The notes under the pieces are model-generated. The model saw nothing but the letters and a program-made list of their open reading frames with translations, ran no database searches and was not told where the DNA came from. Shown piece by piece: positions 1-9,152 of a DNA stretch of 64,000 nt (position 1 is the stretch's first letter; each line of letters begins with the position of its first letter). The stretch is from assembly GCA_027922465.2 (NCBI GenBank), contig BQMF02000208.1, positions 558,001 to 622,000 on the forward strand. The letters are read 5' to 3'. Source of the stretch: Turritopsis dohrnii. Taxonomy: Eukaryota; Cnidaria; Hydrozoa; Anthoathecata; Oceaniidae. Made by a program: the position numbers and the translations under genes.

Positions 1-18
1 CAAATCAAACCTTACAAG

Positions 19-112
19 GAGCGCATCGGAGTGGTGTATTGAGACTGGACTTGAACACGGGTTGCAGCGGTCGCACTCAAAGGTACTAACCACTACACCA
101 TCGCTGCACAAT
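19..112 (-). mobile_element. tRNA-derived SINE head, copy 1
   Basis: Read on the minus strand this stretch has a tRNA-like A box (TGGTGTAGTGGTTAGTA) followed by a B-box-like GTTCAAGTCC, the internal pol III promoter of tRNA-derived SINEs. The same segment recurs at 7281-7385 with scattered differences. The SINE body would run towards position 1 and is cut by the window edge. It is not a functional tRNA: the 3' acceptor strand does not pair with the 5' end. Confidence 0.6.
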
Positions 113-2850
113 ACACTGAAATATACAATATACTGCACAGAATATACTGGAGGCTTGATCGTTCTTGATAATTTTTGCAGGCAGGGGATATGATCAGGAT
201 TGGCTCTGTACATTTTTCAGATTCGGTTTTGAAGAATCACGCCGGTTGTTGATGCTTTACGCGAAAATCAATCCATTGGCACCAATGTTGTGTTTTTGTA
301 TAATACAATTCTATTCGTTTTTTCAGGTATCAACATGCTTCGTTCAGTTCTTTACGTGTACAGACTCGATAAAGATGAGTCAATCACAGGGGTATCCAGA
401 ACCTTATGACATCGTCGAACCAATGTTAAACCGTATCGTGTTTCTTTATTTCATTTCTTCGAAATTTCTAACGCTTTTTAAGAAGCTTAAAAACTCTTTT
501 GTTCGTAAGATAAGGAAGAAGTTAATAATATAATGTTCTTAAAATTTGGTACAAATGACATCCTTGTCTGGCTTTTATGTTAACCTGCCCAGTGATATTG
601 TTAATTTTCCAACTCTAATAATTATGATATGCCTTTGTTTTCATTATCGTCATACAGAAAATTGTAAAAAAGGAAGAGAAGAAAAATAGAAATAAGAAAG
701 GGAAGGCTGTGTCTTCTTCTAGATACATAAATTATATTCTTCCACAATATTGTTACACGACAAATGAATTGAAATTCTGATCCTTTTATTGACTATCCTT
801 TTGTAAAGTAGTCACAAATTATATTTTCAAGGGATCTTTATAAATATTGAAAGTTTTATTTATATTTAGGAAAATATAGTTAATCATAAATAATACAATA
901 TTTTAATGAAATTTTTTCTGAATTATGCTGGACGACCTCTTTATTCATATGCAAGACCGGGGGAAAACAGTTTCCTTCATTTCAATTGATTTGCAAGATC
1001 CCATCTCCTTTCCAATATCACTGATTGTACTTATCATGTAACTTGTAACTGAGGGTAGAGTTTTTCTTTCGAGCATCGTTGCTATGTAATTTATTATCAT
1101 TTTAATCGGATTAAAGAGGAGCTAAAGGCAAAGAATCACATTAGCTTTGCTAGCAATGGCAACAATTTTGTTTACTGATTCATCAACTAATCGATGATTG
1201 CTATTATATAAACAACATTCTAGCAGTTGCATGTCAGCAATTTCTTCTTGGACATTGTCATGATTTCATGGAGATCACGTGTTGGAAAAAAAAACTTTTA
1301 ATGGTAATATCTCAGTAATGAGAAATGATTGTTCAAAAATTCAAAAACTGTCTTTTTAATTTGTTTCAAATACTACACAAAGAAAAGTTTTTGATTTTTT
1401 TTACTTTACTCGTCTCTTTTATTAGAGCTAATGATTATTATACGATGCATCTGTTATTTTTCATTAAGTTTCTGGTTGAAGACTGTCTCGTGAATCAATC
1501 CACAAAATTTTGCTGATACAGTGTAAAGGCTGATACAGTGTAAAGGCTGATACAGTGTAAAGTCATTTTCAGTTTGTTTACACGTTTTCTGTGGTTTTTC
1601 ATTTTGCTCTTTATTTTTCATGTTTTTAAGTGTCTTTTTTATTTGTTTGGGTTTTTATGCCAATTTCTGTGTCATTTTGTTCTGTAGTATATGTCATATC
1701 TAGGTCAGTATTTTATTTTATAAATTTATCAATTTTGGTCAATATTTTCTAGGTCTGTATTTTATATATGTGGTTTTCTGATTTCTCACTATAGATTATA
1801 TACACTTTCACTTTTCTGTCATCAATTCAAAGAGTGGTCATGGAATCAACGTACTTTCATCAACATCTTTTCTGATTCAGTTTCTAACTCAGGCAAGCTG
1901 GTAGGTTTTCTTCTCCTTTCTCATCCTTTCACTTTGCTTTGTTCAGACATATATTCTATATTTATAATACTTATTCTAGTTTAAGCTTTGTTAAATATAT
2001 CCAATTTTTCAGATAGTTTATTTATTCAATTTTCAGTTTGAACATTATTCATACTCATCTGTTACAAACACTTGTGTCATACGTAACCCTTGATCCCACA
2101 TACAGTGTGTTTCAAAACGTTGACTTCAAAAATTTTCATCGCATTTTTGAAGAAAATATCCAATTAATTTTTATATCGATGGAATCCTTATAATTTGTTT
2201 TTTCTCGTGATATAATTTTTGTAGGAAATGGAAAAGTAGAATAAGAGAAAATCGAAAAATAAGTCATATTAATTGACGAGTGTAATCAGTTGGCTCCTTT
2301 TTTTTGCAAAAGTCGAACAGTTGCTTCGTTAATGTAGGTAGTGTTCTTACAGTTAGTCATAAAGAATTTTATGGAAAATCTTTTCAAGGATTTTCGTAAT
2401 GATGATCAACGTAGTAAGACACTTAAAAAAAGTAAAAATGTGATAATGGCTTAATGAACATTTAAAATTGAAAAGGAATTATTAATTTAACTATGGTGCT
2501 TTCCACAACAGCAGTTATTGTTTTGTGGATTTTCGATTATTTTTGTGTGATCTTACATGACGAATTACATGAGATAAATACGTGAAACAGAAGCCAGAAG
2601 CCAGCTAGAAGATAGACATAAACTATAGTATTTGTTATGTTCACTGGAAACGTTCAGTCATCGTGAATTTGGGAGACGTCATAGTAAGTTTCCCCCCTTT
2701 TTGCTTGCTATTATGGGCTCCCAAATTGGCGATGCAAGTGTACTGTTTATTTTGTTCTTAGGTAATCGAACATATGCAAGTTTGATTCTCGATATTTGTT
2801 AGATTCACGACATCGAACATACACAATACAGTTATTCCTATTGGTAAGAG
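113..2850. other. No convincing gene; AT-rich intergenic DNA
   Basis: I see no supported gene here. Around 180-250 one plus-strand frame reads like the HF motif end of a THAP domain (IGSVHFSDSVL) but lacks the expected cysteine and soon hits stops. Around 375-455 a short frame starting MSQSQGYPEP could splice to an acceptor at about 655 (CATACAG), but nothing corroborates it. The rest is AT-rich without obvious coding bias. Confidence 0.4.
1512..1562. repeat. 17-bp tandem repeat, three copies
   Basis: GCTGATACAGTGTAAAG is repeated three times head to tail without interruption, starting at 1512, 1529 and 1546. It is a small minisatellite with no visible coding role. Confidence 0.9.
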
Positions 2851-2913
2851 GGCTATTTGCCCTTAAACATCGCCTTCTTTTTTACCTACTTCTATCGCGT
2901 TGTATCTACACAG

Positions 2914-3111
2914 CAGCACTTCATTTACATATTGGATAGTGGTAATCATCAACATTTTCCAGTTCACTTGGACCAACCAACAAAGAAAATATCAGTTTGC
3001 TTATGGGTGAACAGTGATTTCAAACTTATGGGGCGTGCAACTGCGCTTTTTCAGGAGAGTGGAACTTGTGACGAATTATTGATTGAATATTATAGTGCAG
3101 GGCAAATGAAC
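2914..3111 (+). CDS. Pentraxin/LamG-like exon (N-terminal half of domain)
   Basis: This is an open 66-codon exon between a good acceptor (TCTACACAG at 2905-2913) and a possible donor (GTATAT at 3112). The product includes KKISVCLWVNSDF and DELLIEYYSAGQ. This is the pattern of the first strands of a pentraxin or laminin-G-like jelly roll, where a hydrophobic CLW strand is followed some 20 residues later by an ELLI strand. The matching C-terminal half lies at 7396-7621. Between them sit a Harbinger transposon, a MITE and a SINE. The central part of the domain (the usual WHH...W segment) was not found, so the gene may be broken. Family recognition is by pattern only. Confidence 0.45.
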
Positions 3112-3670
3112 GTATATTCAGTTTTTTTTAAAGGATAAAACTATCAATAGCCGTTTTTATACTGAGACGTAAATTACGTCCAGACGTAATTTACGTCTGA
3201 AGAAAAGTTTCGTCCATCAGTGTAAAACCGGTTTTTACAAAATTTTGTCCTAACTTTCATCCGTCTACTTTTGCTTAACTTTCATCCGTCTCAGACGTAA
3301 GTTTCGTCTTCCAGACAGAAGAAAGTTTTGAAAACATCGTCCAGTATAAAAACGTAAAATGTAAAAAACATCGTCTGCTCAAAAAAACCGAATTTATACT
3401 GACGAAAGAAATCTAATAGGACGAAAGGTACGTGAAAGATTTAACAGTATAAAATCGGTGTAAAAGTTCATGACGGACAAAAAAATAGCAAAAATTTGTA
3501 AATTTTGTCTACTTATAACTTTCGTCGAAACGATGCAAGTTAGAGCTTAGTCGAATGAAAGTGATCATACTTTCAGAAATTTTTAAAGTGTGACACGAGC
3601 TTTCTTAAGTGTAAATCAGACCTTAGCAATAAACAACACTTTAACGTAACATATAATATAACAGTATAAC

Positions 3671-4732
3671 ATGACTGAAAACTGCAACGCTGAGATCGTG
3701 ATGTCTTCGGAAAAAAAAGGTATTGCAAGAAGATGGACTAAAGAAGAGGTGGAAAAGTTTGCTGAAGTGTTGGCCGATCCATCAAACGAGTATGCGTTGT
3801 CTCTAGAAAGGTTGGCGCTTAAAAAATCGTCAAACAATGAAGTTTATGAGCATGTTAAGCGAAGCTTCGAGGAAGAGATTGGAAAGAAAGATTTTAAAGA
3901 AATAAATGAAAAGAACAATTTCAAAGACAAGAAAGGAATGTTGGTAAGCTATAAAGCACTAGACACGTCCATTGAAAGGCTTAGAAATAAATTCAAATCG
4001 CTGAAATCTGAATGGGTCAAGCTGAATGCACGCATTAAAAGGGGTAGTGGTCTAGCTCCATCGAAAGAACCACTTTGGTTTAAACATATCGATCCTGTCT
4101 TCACTGAAACTAACGAAGAAATTCGATTGATTTCTTCTGCACTGGAGACATCTTTCGCACAGAACGACGACGAGTTTGAAGAAGATGGAGAGGAAGAAGA
4201 AGATGGAGACGATCTCCGAGATGATAAAGAAGAAGAAGTTGAGGATGATGAAGAAGAAGTGCCAGATGATAGGAATCGCGAGGATGCAGACAACCAGGAA
4301 GGTCACCAACAAGGAAAACGGAAAACCGTAGTTGCACCGCATAAAAAAGCGAAACAAGTAAGATCAAATAAGCAGGCCCTCAGCGAAATCGCATCTGGAC
4401 TAAAATCTTTGGCTGAGATGTCCATGAAGCAACATAAAATGACGATGGAGGAAGAACGAAAAAAAGAAGAAAGATATATGGCCTTTAGGAGAGAGGAAGC
4501 AGAAAAAAACAGGGAGCACGAGCTACGTATAGCAGAAATCTTTGCACGAAGTCGCCAGCAAATTCCAGTTGTTTCTCCAACCCAAACCGATCGGTATTCG
4601 AGTTTCTCGTCGCCAATCAATAGTTCAAGAGTGGACCCTAACCCGTCGTATCAACCACAGCCATCGCATCAACCACAGGCATCTCCACCGGCAAGACAAA
4701 GTATTTTAGATAGAGTATTTTACCAGCTTTAG
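3671..4732 (+). CDS. Harbinger Myb/SANT-like DNA-binding accessory protein
   Basis: An intact 353-codon intronless ORF. Residues about 15-150 form a Myb/SANT or MADF-like trihelix, from RRWTKEEVEKFAEVLADP to SLKSEWVKLNARIKRGSG, ending in an LWFKHIDPVF segment. Next is a strongly acidic stretch (about 165-205), a basic patch (GKRKTVVAPHKKAK), a charged coiled coil rich in E, K and R (about 240-300), and a Pro/Gln/Ser-rich tail. In Harbinger elements the Myb-like partner brings the transposase to the nucleus and to the ends; this role is known for the family, not shown here. It faces the transposase gene with its start close to the left inverted repeat. No frame damage was seen, in contrast to the transposase. 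Confidence 0.85.
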   Translation: MTENCNAEIVMSSEKKGIARRWTKEEVEKFAEVLADPSNEYALSLERLALKKSSNNEVYEHVKRSFEEEIGKKDFKEINEKNNFKDKKGMLVSYKALDTSIERLRNKFKSLKSEWVKLNARIKRGSGLAPSKEPLWFKHIDPVFTETNEEIRLISSALETSFAQNDDEFEEDGEEEEDGDDLRDDKEEEVEDDEEEVPDDRNREDADNQEGHQQGKRKTVVAPHKKAKQVRSNKQALSEIASGLKSLAEMSMKQHKMTMEEERKKEERYMAFRREEAEKNREHELRIAEIFARSRQQIPVVSPTQTDRYSSFSSPINSSRVDPNPSYQPQPSHQPQASPPARQSILDRVFYQL

Positions 4733-5266
4733 ATAGGGATACTGAAAAGTAGAGACACTCTCTGGAATATTTCTATACCATTTTTATTGTTCGTTTTTAT
4801 GAAAGTTTCTTATCTGTGTATCTGTAAAAATGTCATTATATCTCCCCTCTCTCTAAATTCATATGGCAAATTCGCATTTCTTTTCCCGGTCTCAGAAAAC
4901 TCATTGTTAGCATAATTTTTGTTTTGACCTAAACATTCAAGTTTTGAGTTTCACCGTAAATTTTAGAGAAAAACTTGTTCGAACATTTATTATAACCAGG
5001 GCTTCTGACATTTACTGTGTTGTGATAGTAATCCTTTGTTTTGTTTATATGAAGAAGACCGGAATTGAGACCAGGGAAAGGTGTATTGCTTATTTATTTT
5101 GTTAGCAAATGGTCTTTTTTCTTCCCGTCCAGACTTTTTGGCGATGAAGTCTAACTTCGATAAACTGGAGAAAATAAATACAAGTTAAATTTTTCTGAAT
5201 TAGCATTTTTAATTTTTTAATTTTTCTTTGAAATAAAAATATGTCGTTATACAATAGTAGTTCTAA
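4733..5266. other. Harbinger internal spacer between convergent genes
   Basis: AT-rich non-coding DNA between the 3' ends of the two Harbinger genes. AATAAA-like sites for both genes could lie here (for example AATAAATA near 5174 for the plus strand). Nothing else was seen. Confidence 0.5.
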
Positions 5267-6509
5267 TTAATGATCCAACCATAGCCAATTAGAAATTTTC
5301 ATTCTATTTAAACCCGACATATTCTTGTCTTCCGCCCTGTACAGTGACTTATCGATCAGGTCTAATTGCTCTACTTCTAGTCTCCACCGTGGTTGACAAG
5401 GATCCGACTGATTAATACAAATATTATGCAACGCAATACAAGCCGTGATGACGTACCGCAAGTTGAACATCCTACATTCACTTCTTTTAAAAAGAATACG
5501 CCATCTTCCCTTTAACATGCCGTACGCATTCTCGGTAACAACCCTTGCACCGCATAACCTTTTATTGAAGTATTTCTGTTGTTTGTCACGAGTGTTCTCA
5601 TTGTACGCCTTAAGTAGCCATGCGAACTGGGGAAAAGCACTATCACCAATGGTAACGAGAGGGATTTCACCGAAATCACCCAGTTTGATGACTTTATCTG
5701 GAATTACATTGCCATCTAAGATTGATTGAAATATTGACGATTCTTATAACAGCCTGGCGTCATGGGTACTTCCAGGAGCACCAACTGCGGTATAAAGAAA
5801 TCGTTTATTGTGTCCCACAAGCCCCAGATTTGTGACGGAGTATCGGTTTTTAAAGCTGAAAAAATTTTTTAGATTGCTATTTATGTAAACATGGAAACCG
5901 TCCCACACATGGAAACTCGTAGTTCTCCAAAAAACCCTTCACCTCAGCTTCCCATTCCTCAGCACTCTTCGGCATTCGAACGTAGTGATCGTAGAGGCTT
6001 GTCACCAAGATACGACATATTTTATTGAAAAACATGTTAGCTGTCGGAATAGAAACACCAAATAATGCTGACACGGTTTTGAAAGCACACCCTGTAGCTA
6101 AACGATAAATGGTTAATCCTAGCTGTCTATCAGGGGGAGTAGGGTTGGGCTTCAAGTTTGTTGGTGATAAGACAATATGCTCGTGAATGGCATTCAAAAT
6201 AAAATCGAAAGTTTCCCGATTTAGTCTCATTTCAGATTTAAAATCTGCATCACTGTATATGTGATATACCTGACTCCACCAAAGCTTTTCTATTTCTCTC
6301 GGTTTATCAGGCCCTCGACCTTTTCGTTCAACTACATTTTCAGTGACACTTACTGTAGCAGCAACAGCAGCCTGTATGTAGGTATCAGTAACGTTCGTTC
6401 TACCTGTACCTCTAATACACTTTTTGTAAAATTCATTTTCTTCCTCGTCAAATCTTCTTCGCTTATTTTTAAGCATGAAAAAAAAGTCCTCTGATGCGGC
6501 AACATCCAT
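5267..6509 (-). pseudogene. Harbinger DDE transposase, frameshifted and stopped
   Basis: The N-terminal ORF (6509-5877) has the helix-rich region before the catalytic core, including RLATGCAFKTVSALFGVS, typical of DDE_Tnp_4 proteins. The reading frame then shifts by one base near 5900, at the first catalytic aspartate (DGFHVYI in the shifted frame). It continues through the second aspartate region (GAPGSTHDAR), meets an in-frame TAA near 5747-5749, and goes on through GDSAFPQFAWLL. It finishes with the family's final block, ENAYGMLKGRWRIL and the ACIALHNICI helix, to the stop at 5267. The length and block order are normal for a Harbinger transposase, so only these two lesions are obvious. I did not test for others. 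Confidence 0.85.
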
Positions 6510-6777
6510 CTTGACAATAAAAAAGATGCAAGTTTGTTTAATTCAGACGAAAGTTTCTTCTAACTTTCGTCTGGAAGTCAAAACTTTTGTCTGAAAAATG
6601 TATCCATTCGTCTGAATAAAACTTTCATCCGTCTACCGATTTTACACTGACGCTTAAAAAAAAACTCGTCGACTGAGTATTTTCTTTCGTCTGCCCGATT
6701 TTATACTGTCGAAGGATTTTTTCAGACGAATTATACGTCTTGACGTAATTTACGTCTCAGTATAAAAACGGCTAATA

Positions 6778-6978
6778 GACCTTTTCGGAAAATACGTCAG
6801 AGCAGATCTTACCTCGTTTTCAACCTAAATAATAGTGGCATTTATGTTGTTTTTGAAAAGAAATGATACCCGAGAGGATACCCTTACACGAACTTTTTTT
6901 ATGATTCTTAATTACGTAAGTAATCAAAAACATTTGAAACAAGGCAAGATTTGCCGTGACGTCATTTCCGAAAAGGTC
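6778..6978. mobile_element. MITE with GACCTTTTCGGAAA inverted ends
   Basis: A 201-bp non-coding element. GACCTTTTCGGAAA at 6778 is mirrored by TTTCCGAAAAGGTC ending at 6978, each with an adjacent ACGTCA. It lies four bases from the right end of the Harbinger element. No clear target duplication was seen, so the superfamily is not assigned. Confidence 0.6.
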
Positions 6979-7280
6979 CATTGCCATATTTAATAAAATA
7001 CGCCGTGCCACGTATGTATTACCGTTAATTCCGAAGCAGAAGTGAAAAAATTTCTAAATGGTGAAAATCGCTTCCATGAAGTAGTATCCATTGGAGTAAG
7101 TAAGTAGTTGGGTGTTTTTAGTCCTTGGGCTTCCATCCGTAATGGTTGGTTCTTCCGCACGCTGACTTGCAACTATTAGTTGACTTACCGGCAGAGATAC
7201 GTATAGCATTGCCCTAACTTGCCCGAAGGCCTGTGTGCAATCAGTCGATAGCTCCGAATGGGCTGACACGCTGCGTTTAA

Positions 7281-7385
7281 AGCGCATCGGAGTGGTGTAT
7301 TGAGATACGACATGACTGGACTCGAGCACGGGTGGCAGTGGTCGCACTCAAAGGTACTAACCACACTACACCATCGCTGCACATT
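7281..7385 (-). mobile_element. tRNA-derived SINE head, copy 2
   Basis: Same family as 19-112. On the minus strand it starts GTGCAGCGATGGTGTAG, carries a B-box-like GCTCGAGTCC, and has small insertions relative to copy 1. The body probably extends leftwards to about 7050, but I could not fix its 3' end. It lies just upstream of the second pentraxin-like exon. Confidence 0.6.
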
Positions 7386-7395
7386 CTGATTGAGA

Positions 7396-7621
7396 TTCTG
7401 ACATCGCTGGAGATTCTTTTTATCTAAATACTGTGGTAGTTGGTCAAGATGTTGATCCAGATAGTGGCAAGTGTATTGTCAATAACCCTGCACAAAGTTG
7501 GAGGGGATTCATAACATTGGTGAATATATGGAAGAAAAATCTGTCTTATGTGATTCAATCAATTTACAAATATTATCACAAATTTATCGTATTAAGTAAA
7601 TCAATGTTGTATGAATGTTGA
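7396..7621 (+). CDS. Pentraxin/LamG-like exon (C-terminal half of domain)
   Basis: The plus-strand frame reads DSDIAGDSFYLNTVVVGQD, then a short loop, then SWRGFITLVNIWKKNLS. The VVGQD.D...F.G.....VNIW..LS pattern is the diagnostic end of pentraxin domains (GQDQD...F.G.L..VNIW). The frame stops at 7621. It follows the SINE head directly and a weak acceptor (TGATTGAG). With 2914-3111 it suggests one pentraxin gene split by 4.3 kb of inserted elements. The middle of the domain and the calcium-site residues were not found, so this may be a pseudogene. Confidence 0.45.
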
Positions 7622-7765
7622 ACACGAATGTATGAATGTTATACATAGATATGATGTACATAGATATGTATAGTATGAATACATGTACAAAAATGGCCTC
7701 TGAAGTTAACGGATATCCTAATTGGTTTGTTTAAAGTTTAAAGCTTACATCGTCTGTCTTGCCAG

Positions 7766-8006
7766 ATTAACCAGGAATTGTGTCAGCAGAGTTTGAAGAA
7801 CGAAGAAAAAGGGGAAAGTTTTGTTGGACGTACTAATACTAAGGTAAGAGAGGGGAAGAGATTATAAAAATCTTCAAGAAAACAACTTAATGCGTTACCT
7901 GGAAACAAAGCCAGAAAAGTTTAAACGAGCAAGACTAGCAACGCATTTCAACTGGAACAAGAAGATTTTCAAATTGTGCCAAGGAAAAGATTTTTTTTCT
8001 CACTAA
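7766..8006 (+). pseudogene. Unidentified ORF remnants, possible gene 3' end
   Basis: An open 26-codon segment (7766-7843) lies between a CCAG acceptor and a GTAAGAG donor. A second open segment in another frame, about 7850-8006, ends with LATHFNWNKKIFKLC and a stop. AATAAA follows at 8094-8099. No intron of sensible size joins the two frames, so a frameshift or chance is likely. I recognise no family. Confidence 0.25.
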
Positions 8007-8165
8007 ATTAACTGTAAAGTTATATAACAAACACTTTGATCAATTAGCATTTAAAGTTTTTTCTTTTCTAACTTTTAAATTGCTTTCTTTCTTAATAAAT
8101 AAACCACATAAAATACACCTCACATTCAAGGGAGAACATCTCATGAAATCCCCGTTCAGTTTAAA

Positions 8166-8883
8166 CTAGTTCCCAACCTTCTTGCATAAGTCAAGTAATT
8201 GTTTTAATCGCTGTTCTGGACCGTTTCTAAACTGGCAACCTGGAAATATTTCATACCCAGACCCGGTCACGATTACTGTAGAGTGTCCATACTCCATGCT
8301 TTCCTTCCCTTTGTACACGAAGCTCATGTGATCATTATTATAACCTTTGAACCATACTTCAAATTTCGATAAAAAAATCTATTACGTCTTTATCACAGAT
8401 AAATAATTGCCGGACACCACACATGGAGTTATTATCCATTAAATCAAAAAGGTATCGCTACGTCTGATGGCCTACTTGGAGCATTTCGGGAAAGAAGGCA
8501 TAGGAAAAGAAGGCTGCTTCCCTTAAGCACGGCCTCCTGCTGTCATGTGGTCTGAAACCAGCATTTTTGAAGAATCTTCAAAGAAGTGAGATATCTGCTA
8601 GTCTGAACGGACTTGAATCGTTTGTAACTGCCTAAGAATTGTAACATGATAATAACGGCACATAAAGATCCGCATTTTTTGAGTATCATCCCAATCCCAA
8701 ACGATCAGTTTGGGGAGCATCCTAGAATTTCAGCACTCTGTCTGGTAGGCTTTTTTTAATGAGATGCTTTGAAAGCCAAATTAATTTTATCATAGGATCG
8801 TATGTTTTGACACAAATACTTTCACACTGACCCAGCGCATCAGCAACCAAGGCCATTGAGAAAGGTGATATTCTCTTGCTCAT
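8166..8883 (-). pseudogene. Decayed intronless ORF, family not recognised
   Basis: On the minus strand, from ATG at 8883 to a stop at 8166, amino-acid-like text runs through all three frames with several frameshifts and stops. The start reads MSKRISPFSMALVADALGQC and the last block contains MEYGHSTVIVTG and GYEIFPGCQFRNG before the stop. One frame contains KLIVWDWDDTQ, reminiscent of a HAD-phosphatase DxDxT motif, but the rest does not follow a HAD protein I know. The lack of introns suggests a processed pseudogene or a fragment of a mobile element. Confidence 0.35.
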
Positions 8884-9152
8884 CTTTTCTTAAGTACACT
8901 AGTCTAGGAGCCTACTGGGTACTCTATTGGCTCCTGCCGCTGTGTACTTTCCAGAACGATTCACAGCAAAGGTGAGTGGAGCTCACCTTAAAGGTGGATT
9001 TTCAAATCGGCAGCGTCGCCGTCGTTTTGAATTGCATATCAAAAAGACGAAGGCAAGAAACCCTGGGTACGAGGTGTTGTTGACCTACGTGCGATTAGGG
9101 CGAAAATACCGGACAACGATAATGCTGAGCTTCGCATAATTCGATAATCAAG

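Larger units (their letters stand above)
3149..6773. mobile_element. PIF/Harbinger DNA transposon, complete with both genes
   Basis: Terminal inverted repeats begin AGCCGTTTTTATACTGAGAC at 3149 and end with the complement at 6773, flanked by AAT at 3146-3148 and 6774-6776. A 3-bp target duplication is typical of PIF/Harbinger. Inside each end are many copies of an AGACGAAAGTT-like motif and palindromic ACGTAAATTACGT segments, running for some 250-350 bases. The element has the two divergent Harbinger genes: a Myb/SANT-like DNA-binding protein (+, 3671-4732) and a DDE transposase (-, 5267-6509). The transposase is broken, so this copy should not move by itself, although both ends are intact and could be used in trans. 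Confidence 0.88.

Noticed and set aside
180..250. THAP-domain end near a SINE
   Set aside because: The motif resembles THAP (VHFSDSVL) but lacks the zinc cysteine and the rest of the domain; too short to call.
3949..4620. Overlapping minus-strand frames opposite the Harbinger Myb gene
   Set aside because: They are serine- and leucine-rich mirror images of the acidic Glu/Asp codons on the plus strand and have no independent support.
8927..9139. 70-codon frame just upstream of OS9
   Set aside because: It ends 14 bases before the OS9 start, has no recognisable features and is probably 5' untranslated region.
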